A DNA stretch of 64,000 nt. Origin: Gonatopus flavifemur (taxonomy: Eukaryota; Arthropoda; Insecta; Hymenoptera; Dryinidae). The first letter of the stretch is position 1. Each line of letters begins with the position of its first letter. The stretch spans positions 62,001 through 126,000 of the forward strand of contig JAFFJZ010000100.1 of the NCBI GenBank assembly GCA_018340375.1. The letters run 5' to 3'. This document shows positions 44,110 through 55,560 of the stretch, one piece after another. A program made the translations under genes and the position numbers. Under the pieces are notes generated by a model. The model saw only the letters and a list, made by a program, of their open reading frames with translations. It was not told the origin of the DNA and ran no database searches.

Positions 44110-44325
44110 ACTTGGGGTGAAGCTGAAACTAGCGACAGCGAGCCAGCAGCGGATGTATTCAAGTTTTAATAGAATTATTTTTTTTAATATTTAAGCAGCC
44201 AAATCGCAAATTTCAAACCAATTCGATGAATTTTTGGTATGAAAAATGTTCGAACCAAGTGCAATGAAAAATCACATCACCACCGCTAGTGCGCTGCCGC
44301 TAACTCCAGCTTCATCTATACCTGA
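44110..44325. repeat. Weak hairpin around 44.2 kb
   Basis: GGGTGAAGCTGAAACTAGCGACAGCG partly pairs with CGCTGCCGCTAACTCCAGCTTCATC. The rest of 43990-44690 shows nothing else recognisable apart from the 60-bp palindrome at 44595. Confidence 0.4.
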
Positions 44326-44594
44326 ATCCTCCAAAATTATACGTTCATACGTCTAGTGCTCGATAGTACCTCCATTCAAAAGCGAGGAATACTTTATGCA
44401 CGGACCGCTTGAATTTTTTCTCCGCACATATTTCTTATTACTTTTTTACCCAATTATTTTTTTGTATACTCACATTCAATATTTCAAAATACACACTCAT
44501 TAGATTTGAGTACGATGTGTACAAATATTTTTTGTTAGAAACTGGTCACCTTTTCCGAAAATTCGGTTCCTTTTCCAACTATTTTGAAGACTAT

Positions 44595-44655
44595 GGAGGC
44601 TTCCGAAGTAGCTGACTAGATGATCAGATCAGCTACTCCGGGAGGCTCCTATTAT
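44595..44655. repeat. ~60-bp palindrome GGAGGCTTCCGAAGTAGCTGA (copy 1)
   Basis: GGAGGCTTCCGAAGTAGCTGA pairs with the inverse of TCAGCTACTCCGGGAGGCTCC. A second copy lies at 52043-52110, and a half copy (AGCTACTTTGGAAGCCTCC) near 8530. Confidence 0.65.
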
Positions 44656-44689
44656 TGCCGTCGACCCCTGAAGTTGGCATTTCCAAAAT

Positions 44690-45188
44690 TAAAAAATACT
44701 GGGTAATGGGTCTGGAAAAATCAATGTGGGTCTGTTATGAAGATTGCTTTCTGGCGTCATGAGTTTTTGAGGGGAAAAAAAATGCACACATTTCTTCGCT
44801 TTAGAAATCATTTATTTTCTATAATCTACTCGTTGTAACTCTGTCGTTTTGGGACGTATCAAGATAAATCTTATGGATTCTAATTCGTGAGACTTTCCCA
44901 AAGACGACAGTGTCGTGAAAGTTTATAAAAATTAATTAAAAATTCATAAATATCTGATTCGAAGTGAAAATCACGTTCTTCATGCTTTGCATTAAAAGGG
45001 TGATGGGGGAAGTATGAGCTGCAAAAAAGTTCCAGCAACAAACTTGTTCGCTACTGTATGAATAAACTTTCTACGAAGTTTTAGATTGATTGGACTATTA
45101 ATTTGCAAAACATTTATTGATCAGCACGTAATGAAAATTCACCTCAATTGTGTCGTTCAACGGGTGAATATTAGATTTCGTCACACAG
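44690..45188 (+). repeat. Dispersed repeat family copy (shared with 7600-8060)
   Basis: TTCGAAGTGAAAATCA, AGTTCCAGCAACAAACTTGTTCGC and the following ATTGGA...TTAGTTTGC-type block match 7860-8020. A reversed copy is at 48690-49165. The core also appears near 46500 (GCGACAAAGTTGTTCG). Confidence 0.7.
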
Positions 45189-45190
45189 TA

Positions 45191-45441
45191 CACGGAAAGA
45201 AGAAAACAGCACTGGTTACTGTCCATAACAGCAATCAGTTGAAAAACAAATGAAAACACACTTGGATGATAGAGGTTAGCGCGATCATAGTGATGTGTAC
45301 TGAGGTGAAATTCGTCAATGCTGCTTGGACATTAATAGTTACTGGGAGACGCTTTAATGAATGGCGTGAATTTGATTTTTCATTTTTTTTCAATGAATTA
45401 CTGCGATTCACAGTAACCATTGCTGTTTTCTTTTTTCCGCG
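45191..45441. mobile_element. 251-bp TA-flanked MITE (CACGGAAAGAAGAAAACAG)
   Basis: It starts CACGGAAAGAAGAAAACAGCA, ends TGCTGTTTTCTTTTTTCCGCG, with TA outside. GGTTACTGT and ACAGTAACC pair inside. Confidence 0.75.
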
Positions 45442-45659
45442 TAGGTATTCAATTCTTCAACCAGGGTTTTTTTTGGGTCAGTGAATTCGAATATCAAATT
45501 ATCTTTGCCAGATTCATTATCTACTTTGTTTGAAAAATTTTAATTGTTTGAATTTTTTTTATGGACAATCTGTTCTGTTCTGAATCTACGAAAAATTCCC
45601 TATAATAATTGACCGGCTGGATCGAAAAACTCGCCGAGCGCTCGAACACATCTCGGCAT

Positions 45660-46105
45660 CTGATCCAGGAGCCCAATCATCATCATCATAAAGTAATCAG
45701 TCTTATGACTGGTTTGATGAAATCCCGAACCCTGTCTGTTATCCGCTAAAAGCTTAATTTCTAAATATCTACCAAATTCCTTATCTTCATATACCTTAAT
45801 CTAGGTCTACCTTTACAAGTTTTACCATTCTTTTTTCCTTCTAATATTGCTTTCAATAAACTATCATGCCTCAATTACCTATCAACCACATTTCAAAAGC
45901 TTCGAGTCTTCGTTGGTCAGTTTTTCCGATTGTTCAATTTTCACAACCATATAATGCTGTGCTCCAAACGTAACTCTTCAAGAATTCCTTTCTTACTGCT
46001 AAGCTAATATTCTTTATGCATAATAACTGTTTGTTTTGGTAAAGAGCCTGTTTTCCTTGTCTTGTTTTTCTTGCTCTTATATCTTTCGCTTTTACCGTTT
46101 TCTGT
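45660..46105 (-). pseudogene. 5'-truncated non-LTR retrotransposon tail, RT C-terminus
   Basis: Minus-strand translation gives NISLAVRKEFLKSYVW...ALYGCEN, then after a TGA in place of Trp, TIGKTDQRRLEAFEMW. This LYGCE-W-T...RLEAFEMW pattern is the classic end of LINE ORF2 proteins. A (TGA)n-type tail (TGATGATGATGATT at ~45675) follows, typical of RTE-like 3' ends. It is a dead fragment. Confidence 0.75.
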
Positions 46106-46885
46106 AATAAGGAGCCTAATAGAACGAGGAAAAAAATATTCGTCAAAATGAGGAATAAAAAATACAGCCTTTTAGACCTGACCAAAAAACACATTCTGTC
46201 ATGAAAAATTCCTCCATTCCTTCATTTGTTCCTATTATCAATAGTTTCCAAGATGGAAATGAAAACTTGAAAATTTTCATTTCTTCAAAATCAATAGAAT
46301 TCAAATTATATTTTGCGATTACTCAGTGAGAAGTCATTGGAATGACTTAAAATTTGGTATACAGCTCCAGTAATGATCCCCGAAGACAACTAGTGAGTTA
46401 AACTTGTCAAAAGATTTCATCATCCAATGCATATTTAATAATGAACAAATGCTGTTGAGAACACGCGCTTGCGAGTTTCCACAGAAACAAGTGTCGAGGG
46501 AATTTTGGATTTCGAAAAACTCAAAGCGACAAAGTTGTTCGTCAATGTTCGAAGAAGTTTTCCTGAAATTTTCAGATCAATCGAGTAAGAAATAAGGGAG
46601 GTACTGAACTTTGTTTACAATGTCTTCGGGAATCGTTACTGAAGCTGTATACCAAATCTCAAGTCACTCCAACGACTTCTCACTGAGTAATCGCGAGATA
46701 TAATTTGAATTCTATTGATTTAAGAGAAATGAAAATTTTCACTTTTCAATTTCCATCTCTGAAACTATTGATAATAGAACACAATTTTCCATGAAAAAAA
46801 TGTGTGTTTTGATGAGGTCTAAAAGGCTATATTTTTCATTTTTCATTTTGACGAATTTTTTTTTTCCTCGTTCTATTGGGCTTTA
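46106..46885. mobile_element. 780-bp foldback element
   Basis: GCCTAATAGAACGAGGAAAAAAA at the left pairs with TTTTTTTCCTCGTTCTATTGGGC at the right. Inner blocks such as TTTGGTATACAGCTCCAGTAA pair with TTACTGAAGCTGTATACCAA. The centre is near 46500. Confidence 0.8.
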
Positions 46886-46899
46886 GGATCAGATGATAG

Positions 46900-47710
46900 A
46901 TCAATTGATAGATTTTATTCCATCAATCGAACGTCATCCTGTCCTCCGAAAACGAAATTCATGAATATCTCGTGGAATTTGACGCAAATCTCGCGTTATT
47001 CGGACGGAAACGCAACAAAAACGGCCGCGTACCGAAATCAATCGTATCTCATCGGATTCCTGAGACAAAATGTTTCAAGAATCGGTGTATCTTATCCTCG
47101 TCACAGAATGAAAACATAGCAGCCGATAATAAAATTTGCATATCTCACGATGACCTAGCTTCCAACCTGCGGTTTTCGCGAAAAAAACCCACGGGAACAG
47201 CTATGTACTGAAAGAAACTGTTTACCGTTGGATTCTAAGAAGAATACCCTATGAAAATTGATAGATTTCTTCCATGAATCGAACGCCATCCTGTCATCCG
47301 ATAACGAAATTCATGTGAATCTCGTAGAAAATGACAAGAATCTCACATTCTTTGGAGGAAAAAACCACGAAAACCGCTGCGTACCGGAATAAGCCGTATA
47401 CACAGTAAAAAGTGAAACTTAATGTCAGCCTGAATATCAGCTTAAAACTGCAGCCAAAAGTAGCCCTATTCCAACTGAAAGTAAGCCCCAAAAACAAATG
47501 AAATTAAGTTGGAGTTCCATCTTAATTCCAACTTAATTTCATTTGTTTTTGGGGCTTACTTTCAGTTGGAATAGGGCTACTTTTGGCTGCAGTTTCAAGT
47601 TGATATTCAGGCTGACATTAAGTTTCACTTTTTACTGTGACCATTGAATTCCTTGAACAATCCCCTGCAAGAATGGGTACATTTTATCCCATCAATTAAA
47701 CGCCTTCTCA
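46900..47710. repeat. Degenerate ~350-bp repeat interrupted by a MITE
   Basis: TGATAGATTTTATTCCATCAATCGAACGTCATCCTGTC-like sequence starts at about 46905 and 47258, with a partial third copy near 47683. The element at 47401-47639 sits in the second copy. Confidence 0.6.
47401..47639. mobile_element. 239-bp near-perfect hairpin MITE (CACAGTAAAAAGTG)
   Basis: CACAGTAAAAAGTGAAACTT pairs with AAGTTTCACTTTTTACTGTG, and the stem continues almost without mismatch to the centre near 47520. The left flank is TA, the right AC. Confidence 0.85.
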
Positions 47711-48152
47711 TCTTCACATGATGAAATTGGTATGATTCCACATATACCCCGCTTTTTCTGATGACAAATTTAATGAAAATGAGCTTATACCAAGACGAAA
47801 TATGTATCATCGTGCTCGTTGTTTCAAATACTACAAGATCATATCTCTTCTCTACATTAGCGCTTCATTGTCGCATCCATTTATGTGCCAAATGTCTAAA
47901 TAGTTCTCTCGTTACGTTCAGGTCAGTCCCAACCCGAGTGGAAATTTGGTCGGGCAAATGTCGGGGCCTCATGTGGCAAATGGCTTACCTCATAAGGCCC
48001 CTACACGTTGGCCTTACCAAATTTCTATTCGAGAACCAAAACATAACCCTCGCGGCTGATAGCTTCCACTTCATCAGCTGCTTCAAGTGTTATTCTGTTT
48101 GGTACATGTGTTACATGCTTATTAAAAGGATAAGTACACTGATGCATTAATA

Positions 48153-48342
48153 CACTGTAAGAAAAGCGGTGTCAGAATTAACACCGCGCGGATTCTATAA
48201 AAGTCCACCCCGGAATTTGGTGTTGAAATAACTCTGAATGGTGTAAGAATGACACCGTACAGTGTGAAAATGACACCGTTACGTGTTAAAACAACACCAT
48301 TTGGGGTGGACTTTTTCTAACACCGCCAAATTTTTTACAGTG
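48153..48342. mobile_element. 190-bp TA-flanked MITE (CACTGTAAGAAAAG)
   Basis: It starts CACTGTAAGAAAAGCGGTGT, ends TTTTTTACAGTG, and has TA outside. Inside, several (A)ACACCG/CGGTGT(T) blocks alternate. Confidence 0.8.
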
Positions 48343-48689
48343 TAACTACATTTGATTCAGAGATAAAATATACTTGATTCGAGCGTGTATTATGCTCATA
48401 TTGAAGGGTTCTTATGCTTGAATGAAGAATATTCTAAATTTGAAACAAGTGTAATTATTCTTACAATGAGTGTAATTATCCTTATAAGGAAGGCATATTT
48501 GTAATAAGCATCTTACACGAGTAACAAAAAGAATAACACTTGAAACAGCTGTAGTGATATTTGGGGCTATAGTGAGAATCACTTGTTCATTTCAAGCATA
48601 CCGTTTTCTGGGTCAATACTTGATCTTTAAAGATGTTTCCAACGATTCAATCGTTTATAAGAAAGAATCTATTTTGCAAAAAATCTTCA

Positions 48690-49165
48690 ATATCCAAATT
48701 CTCTAAACCAAAAAAACAAGAAATTACGTTAAGAAATCGAACGAATACGATTTACCCTGCGGCCTTTGATATTCAGTCGACGAACGACGCGAAATCATGA
48801 AAAATTTACGTTTCGCGCCCATAAAACAATCGCTGTATTTTTCAATCTATTAGTCGAATCGATCTGAAAAATTTCAAAAAATTGTGCACATATAGTAGTG
48901 AACAACTTTGTCGCTGGAAGTTTTTTGCACCTCACATTTTCCCTACCAGTTTTTGACGGCAAATCTTGAAAAACATACTTCTTACTTCGGATTAAAAAAT
49001 CACTCAGTTTTTATTAACTTTCACGAATTTTTCAAACATTCTTGTCATCCCAGGGATCTTACGAATCAGAATCTGCAAGATTTATAATGATACATCGAAA
49101 AATGACCGAGTTAGAACGAGTTTAAGGTTGGAAAACATTGATTTTTGGTCTAAAAGAAAGGTGTT
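48690..49165 (-). repeat. Dispersed repeat family copy (reverse of 44690-45188)
   Basis: TTGATATTCAGTCGACGAACGA, AATCGATCTGAAAAATTTCA and GAACAACTTTGTCGCTGGAAG match the inverse of the copies at 7960-8060 and 44990-45180. Confidence 0.7.
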
Positions 49166-49170
49166 TCTTA

Positions 49171-49990
49171 CACGGAGAGAAAAGAATAGTTATATCTCCA
49201 ATGTAGCATGGGAATGATTACGGTGTCACATGGTAACGAAGATTTGTAAATGGTGCGAGTCACTTGAAATAGTAATGCTCCGGATTTTATGTGGTAACAT
49301 TGGCTATAGTAACATAGTAATGAGCATTATCATGTTACATTGGAGACAGAACTATGTAACTAGACATGAGTTCAATGCTATAAAGTAATGTTCACTATGA
49401 TTTTTTATTGATTATAACTTATAAAAACCTTCGTCACCATGTAACATCCCGAAGAGAACATGAAGCTCCGACAAACGTTCACAATAGATCAACATAGATC
49501 AGCCTGAAGCTCCGTTGGAGCCAACTTCTAGGTTCGTAAACGTTCAACGGAGTTCAGATGAACATTGGAATGGTTTCACGAAAGGTTCGTAGAACGTTTA
49601 TTAAAGATTCTACGAAGATTCATCTGATCTTCAATTCAGTATGTTTTAGAGGGAAAGACAATTATGATTATAATTCCCTTTATTGTTCATTTTTTCGCGA
49701 AAAAAACATATTTGAAAAAAACTTATATCGAAAAATTGAAACTCCAGTTAATCTTTGATGAATGTTCAATCAACGTTCAATAAACCTTCCTTGAAAGTAT
49801 TCTCAAGCGGACATTGTAACGTTCGTCAGACCTTCGTCGAACGTTTATGAACCTAAACTAGAGTTCCAACGGAGCTTTAGTCTGATCTATGTTGATCTAT
49901 TCTGAACGTTTATTGGAGCTTCATGTTCTCTTCGGGATAGTAATCATTCCCATGCTACATTGGAAATATAACTATTCTTTTCTCTCCGTG
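49171..49990. mobile_element. 820-bp TA-flanked foldback (CACGGAGAGAAAAG)
   Basis: Ends CACGGAGAGAAAAGAATAGT and ACTATTCTTTTCTCTCCGTG are flanked by TA. An inner hairpin pairs CCCGAAGAGAACATGAAGCTCC (49448) with GGAGCTTCATGTTCTCTTCGGG (49915) and may be a nested element. Confidence 0.85.
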
Positions 49991-49999
49991 TATTTCTTT

Positions 50000-50565
50000 C
50001 CCCTCAAAAACTACCCACGTTGCAAAAATTTTGCTTTGTCTACACGGAGAGAATGTATTGACGAAAGATTATCCAAAGTTGAGTAAAACGGGGACATAGT
50101 GGCATTTTGGCGGAGTTTGAAATGCAGTTAACTTCGTTTTACTCGACTACAGATGAAAATTCATTCAAATGTTTCTTTACAATACTGAACTTGTGAAGGT
50201 AATAAGAACATTTGAATGAATTTTCATCTGTAGTCGAGTAAAACGAAGTGAATCGGATTTTAAACCTCGCCGAAATGCCGCTATGCCCCCGTTTTACTCA
50301 ACTTTGAGTAATCTTTCGTCAATATATTTTCTCCGTGTAAAATATTTGTACTGGATGTCTAAAAGATTTCTTATGCAACAGTTTTCACTGTCTTTAAGAT
50401 GTCTTCGTTTAAGAAATGTAAAAGACATCTAGTAGAGATCTAAAGACATCTTTTAGATTTCTTCAACGAAGACATCTTAAAGACAGTGAACACTGTTGCA
50501 TAAGAAATCTTTCAGACATCCAGTAGAAATCTTTCACACGAAGCAAAATTTTTGCCGCATGGGTA
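50000..50565. repeat. Hairpin interrupted by a TA-flanked MITE (50043-50337)
   Basis: TACCCACGTTGCAAAAATTTTGC (50003) pairs with GCAAAATTTTTGCCGCATGGGTA (50541). The MITE 50043-50337 (CACGGAGAGAATGTATTGACG...TCTCCGTG, TA flanks) lies inside. A further palindrome at 50341-50540 pairs AAGATTTCTTATGCAACAGT with ACTGTTGCATAAGAAATCTT. Confidence 0.75.
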
Positions 50566-51237
50566 TTGATTGTAAACAACAATTGTAAAAGGAAACATAG
50601 ATTGATTTTTCAAGCCACATTCCCCAGTATTTTGAGATTTTCGAAATTCCGTCTTTGGATTTCGACCCTCGATGAGACGACTTGGACAATACTTTTCCAT
50701 GTTTTTCAGCGTCTCACTGTTTCTCACATGGTTGTACTTAATTGAAAAACAACGTACGCATGTCTACTCTGTTGGTTTCGTAAAATTTAGTTAAAATTTT
50801 GTCACTTGTTTTTTTTTTATTCAATACATTTCGTTCGGGTTCTATCACGCAAGTAAGAACTGAATCTGAAGTGGTTCATGATACGAAGAATCAATTTTTT
50901 TTCTGCTCTAATCAATACTCTGAATACCTTTACTAAAAAATGAAATTTCATTCTTCAGTTATAACAGAAGTACCCTTTTCATAGAACTCCTGTGCAACAC
51001 GTACGCTATAACTATATACGTCATGTGTACAGTTATAGGGGACTAGTGCGATGGCTCTATGGAGGGGATACTCCTATTCGACTGTCAAGGGGATACGAGC
51101 TTATCGACCGAGAATGGTTTTTTTCCCAAATTACTCGATACTGAATTCATGAAAATTTCAGATTTTTTAATGAATGCAGTTTCGAGTAATTGGGAAGAAA
51201 AAAACTTGCTCACATGGTAACCACGGTATCCTCTTAA

Positions 51238-51610
51238 GGGGATACCAGCGATCCGCGCTGATGCAACCCGCCATACAAGCGTACCAACTGAACAAATATT
51301 TTCTCGGTAAGAATACTCTTGATGGATGAAATTTTCGGGAATCAGTCTTCAATTCTTTATCTACCGTTGTACATCGCCCGAATTTAAAATTCCGAAGAAA
51401 CATTTTTCTCTCAGTCGGTAGCATAAACTTTTTTTTTTCGAAATTCAAAATTCGGGCGATGTACAGCAGTAGATAAAGGATTGAAGATTGATTCCTGAAA
51501 ATTTCATATTTCTTCATGAATTCAGTTCAAAGTATTCTTGCTGAGAGAATGTTCACTCAGTCGGTACGCTTGTATGGCGGCTTGCATCAGCGGAGATCGC
51601 TGGTATCCCC
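51238..51610. mobile_element. 373-bp foldback with TTAA duplication (piggyBac-like)
   Basis: GGGGATACCAGCGATC...GATCGCTGGTATCCCC ends are flanked by TTAA at 51234-51237 and 51611-51614. Inner blocks GCCATACAAGCGTACC and ATTCGGGCGATGTACA pair with their inverses. The upstream 51060-51233 has more GGGGATAC fragments. Confidence 0.8.
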
Positions 51611-51614
51611 TTAA

Positions 51615-51736
51615 GGCCTAAGCACACAAACGCATAATCGTAAAACATAACGCATAAGAGCTTATGCAACCAATCTTAGCAAAGGCATCACACCTTATGC
51701 GCTATGCTTTATGATTATGCGTTTGTGTGCTTAGAC
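51615..51736. mobile_element. 122-bp hairpin element adjoining the TTAA element
   Basis: GGCCTAAGCACACAAACGCATAA pairs with TTATGCGTTTGTGTGCTTAGACC. The left flank is the shared TTAA. A related copy lies at 16193-16318. Confidence 0.7.
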
Positions 51737-51975
51737 CATTGAGCTCTATATACATACTGTAGTGAGCGCAGCAATACAACCGCGTGTACAGAGAGCAAGG
51801 GTATTAGAAGAAGACAACGCTATCTATTCAACGAACACACATTCACACCTGTTTGAGTTTCTTTCTCGTCATTTTGATTGAATAGACAAGGATACATTCA
51901 CACCCGTTCGCACCTCTCTCTTTGTACACGAGGTTACATTGCTGCGCTTACTCCAGTATGTATATAGAGCTCAAT
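51734..51975. mobile_element. Hairpin MITE, ATTGAGCTC family (copy 2)
   Basis: ATTGAGCTCTATATACATACTG and CAGTATGTATATAGAGCTCAAT ends; GAGCGCAGCAATACAACC pairs with the inverse near the right end. Sister of 15121-15347 and 59584-59803. Confidence 0.75.
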
Positions 51976-52042
51976 AGCTTGGACCTTTAGATCGGAGGTC
52001 CATAGTAACAGGGAGGGTGCAACTTCATTGGAAATATTGTTA

Positions 52043-52110
52043 TCATAAATATAGGAGCCTTCCGAAGTAGCTGATCAGATGATCAGGTCAGCTACTTCGG
52101 AAGGTTTCAT
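52043..52110. repeat. ~65-bp palindrome GGAGCCTTCCGAAGTAGCTGA (copy 2)
   Basis: The stem GCCTTCCGAAGTAGCTGA/TCAGCTACTTCGGAAGG surrounds TCAGATGATCAGG. Beyond it, 52115-52310 forms another stem (TCGTCGAATGGGATTC type). Confidence 0.65.
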
Positions 52111-52429
52111 AGTTCAATTTGAAATCCTTTAAGTGCGAGCGCGCAATGATCACACATAGCTCGTCGAATGGGATTCATTATTGTACAAGAGTGATTGTTA
52201 TTGGATCATTGATCATCCTATAAAAATTCATCTTGTAGAATAATAAATTCAATTCGACGAGCTATGCGCGATTATTGCGTCCTCACACTAAAAAGATTTC
52301 AAATTGAACCAAATTTATAATAACAGTTTTTCCGAAGAAGTCAGACGCCCCTTCATAGTAGCGACTGTCGTGCGCGATACCATTAGAAGGAAGACCAGGA
52401 AGGATGTTTTCAACTCGGGGGCAGACCAA

Positions 52430-53650
52430 CAACTCTACCGTTTATTTCCGTATGTTTGAATATCTCTATCCCCTAATAAGTTTATTCGAAAATAAATCTT
52501 TTTCGGCACATCTCTACTGCCAAATATGTTTATTATAAAATATCTCTCCTTCAACATCACCGTATCATGAAATACCTCCATTCTTAAATATTTCTGTGTA
52601 CAGATATTTCTATCAAACAATATTTTCTATTCCAAATATCGTTATTTCCACATATCTTTATTATTTTTCAATATCTTCATCCGCCACTGTATCCATTTTT
52701 GAACATCTGTGATTTTAAATATCTCCATTTTCAAATAATTCAGTTTACAAATATCTCTACTGCGGCACATCTCTGCCGGCAAGTGTTTTTTCTGAATCAA
52801 ATGACTATCGACAATGATGTAACAAGTGGATTTGCATTGTCGATAGTCATAGTCATAGGTGATCACCTGGTTATCAATTTGTCTGGAACTGAATTATTTG
52901 AAAATGGAGATATTTAAAATCACAGATATTCAAAAATGGATACAGAGGCGGATGAAGATATTGAAGAACAAAGATATGTCGAAATAACGATATAATAGAA
53001 CTGAATTGTGCTGGAATCCAGATATTTCACCATGGATATGTTTCACAGTAGAGTTATGCCAAAACGGAGATATTGAAAACGGCGTTATTTGAAATAGAAA
53101 ATATTGTTTGATAGAAATATCTGTACACATAAATATTTAAGAATGGAGGTATTCCACGAGACAGTGATGTTAAAGTAGAGATACTTTATAATAAACATAT
53201 TTGGCAGTGGAGATGTGCCGAAAAAGATTTATTTTCGAATCAACTTATTAAGGGATAGAGATATTTGAACATACACTGTAAAAAATGTTTTTCGGTAAAT
53301 TACCCACATTGAAAATCACAGTCTCTTGTGAAAGCACTGCGCTCAACGTAGGGAAAATTTTCCTATTGTAAAAACTCTACGCTCAACGTTATGATATTAC
53401 AAAACCTTGTGAAAAGTTCATGCTCAGCGTAGGTAACTTAGTCACCTACGTTGAGCGTGGACAATTTACACGCTTCTGTAATATTGCCGCACCTAGCGTA
53501 GGGTTTTTACAATAAAGAATTTATTCTCCCTACGTTGAGCGCAGTGCTTTCATAAGACATTGTGATTTTCAATTTCGATGTGGGTAATTCACAAGAAATA
53601 TTCTTTACAATGTACGGAAATAAACGATAAAGTTGTTCTTCTGTCAATTC
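52430..53650. mobile_element. Foldback element with a MITE inserted in its right arm
   Basis: The left arm (from CGTTTATTTCCGTATGTTTGAATATC, ~52439) pairs with the right arm around 53100-53272 and 53613-53626. Blocks include CTCCATTCTTAAATATTT and AAATATTTAAGAATGGAG. The right arm is split by the element at 53274-53612. Confidence 0.85.
53274..53612. mobile_element. 339-bp TA-flanked MITE (CACTGTAAAAAATG), insertion proven by the empty arm
   Basis: It starts CACTGTAAAAAATGTTTTTC and ends TTCTTTACAATG. Flanks are GAACATA on the left and TACGGAAAT on the right. The uninterrupted arm (52441-52465) shows the same site with a single TA. The interior has several copies of CTACGCTCAACGT-type blocks in both directions. 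Confidence 0.9.
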
Positions 53651-54743
53651 GGGTCTCTTTTTTTCCTCTAACAGTGTCGCGCGCAGCAGTCGCTAGCTTG
53701 AGAATCCGGTCTTACTTATTTGGCGCAGTGATGCCAGCATTTGGTCGACCGAGTCGATTTACCCTCTCCATCTGACCATTTCTCGTCCCCACCATTCCAG
53801 CCGGGAGTACGCACACATTGAAACCCGTATTCATGTGATTCGGAACCGGTCGGTTCACTTCGAGTCAGCTCGGACAATCGAGAGAGAACCAAATATCCGT
53901 CGGTCTTTGTCTTCTCAATATGTTTTACGATCGGCTAACTCCGTGCTAATTACGATCGGCTAACTAAGATCGGAAAAAATTTAAAGCCCACGCGGTCGAC
54001 TTACCGAAAAGTTTCACCGCTTTTTTTTTTCCAAGCGACAATTTTATTGTAATCAGTATCGAACTGACTTACCCGGCACCCCGGGCAATTCCCGGCCGGG
54101 GCCCTTCGATATTTTTTTCGTTTTTTCAAATCAAGATCCAGTTCAATACTTATTATTAAATTATCACGATGAAATATAGATTTGATGCATAGCATCATTG
54201 AATTGAATTAAAATCGAATATGAGTAAATAATTTTTCAATTATTATTTATTTTTCATAAATTTTATAAGATTATTGGTTATTCTTATGACTGATTATGAA
54301 GCTTTCAAGAACTCCTATATGTATTGTATAAAAATTTTCTAATAGTTGCGTATTTCTAATCATTATTTTAAATCTTGATGATTTTTCAATGAATTTCATT
54401 AGAATTGTCAATCAATCGATGGTTGAAAAATTCTAAGATAGTTTGGGGATCTATGATAAATGTCCTGCGGTGAATTCCATAATTTTCCCTGATAAATTAA
54501 TTTTCAGAGATCACTATGATATTCCAATAATGAGGATAATCAAATCAACATCGATTATCAGATGTTGATCAACATCAAAATAATAAGACTGAATATTCAA
54601 TTGATTGAGTGCGAATTATTTTCAATGGACTGAATAATTAGATTTGAGCATTCAAATTGATATTTCATCATTTCACGCATTATCAGTCTCTTTCCTTCGC
54701 TGCATTACTTCATGGACGTAATATGTGGATCGAAATATTACAA

Positions 54744-54815
54744 GACCCCATAGCCTAGCGGCAAAAGACATGTTTCTTGCGGAAGAACGGTCGGGTTTGA
54801 TTCTGTGTGGAGAAA
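54744..54815 (+). other. tRNA-like sequence in the left arm
   Basis: TAGCCTAGCGGCAAA fits an A box, and GGTTTGATTCT (54794-54804) fits a B box with two differences, at normal tRNA spacing (~72 nt overall). The mirror copy is at about 56899-56967 on the minus strand. The acceptor stem does not pair well, so it is probably a SINE or tRNA remnant. Confidence 0.45.
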
Positions 54816-54998
54816 TTTCATTTTTTTTTGTCATCTCTCTGGTGAATAATTAAATTTCACATCCGATTATTATTTTTTATGTCATTACATCGTCATGTTA
54901 TCAATAATCCTGATCTTTCGGAATGCACTTGCGGATTCGACCAAGTACAGGTCCGAGTCGATTGGAAATTTCCCAAATATTCGTGTCCATGAGATATA

Positions 54999-55258
54999 CA
55001 CAGTAAAAAATTTTTCGTCAAATTCAACACACAAGCGAATGTTAACCATTTTTCTTCACACTCAACGTGTGTTGATTCCAGAGTGACACTCACAAAGTGT
55101 TAATTTGAACTCGGATAACATTTTAATGTGTTGAAAATGAATCGATCGAACAGCATTTGATCAGTGTTAAATGAACACACAAAAGTGTTAAATATTCAAC
55201 ACTTGAATTTTGACACGTACTTCTTTTTTACACAATGACGGAATTTCTTTTTACTGTG
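54999..55258. mobile_element. 260-bp TA-flanked MITE inside the left arm
   Basis: CACAGTAAAAAATTTTTCGTC...TTCTTTTTACTGTG is flanked by TA. The interior repeats (A)ACACNNNNGTGTT-like blocks. The mirror copy occupies 56453-56711. Confidence 0.8.
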
Positions 55259-55260
55259 TA

Positions 55261-55560
55261 GACCGATCGATGCAGAATCTTCTGAAATGAGAAATGAATA
55301 GCACTTCAGAGGAACGGTTTTTGAAGAAGTGTACTTGCAAATTCCATAAATTCCTGTGACGAATTGATGAAAAAAATTTCAGAAACTTATGTCCATCGAA
55401 TAAAGACCGATCGATTCGGAATCTAATGAAATGAAAAATGAAATCACTTCGGAGGAACGTTTTTGAAAAAGTATACTTGCAAATTCCATCAAACCCTTTG
55501 ACGAATTGATAAAAAAATTTCGAAACTTTGTCCCCGTGGAATATAGACCGACCGATACTG
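55261..55560. repeat. ~143-bp direct repeat, two copies in the left arm
   Basis: GACCGATCGATGCAGAATCTTCTGAAATGAGAAATGAA and GACCGATCGATTCGGAATCTAATGAAATGAAAAATGAA begin the two copies. Both continue with CTTCRGAGGAACG and CTTGCAAATTCCAT. The right arm has the inverse (56150-56450). Confidence 0.7.

Noticed and set aside
47761..48150. 129-codon open frame on the plus strand
   Set aside because: It has no recognisable domain and ends just before a MITE at 48153. Nothing in its flanks suggests splicing or a promoter.
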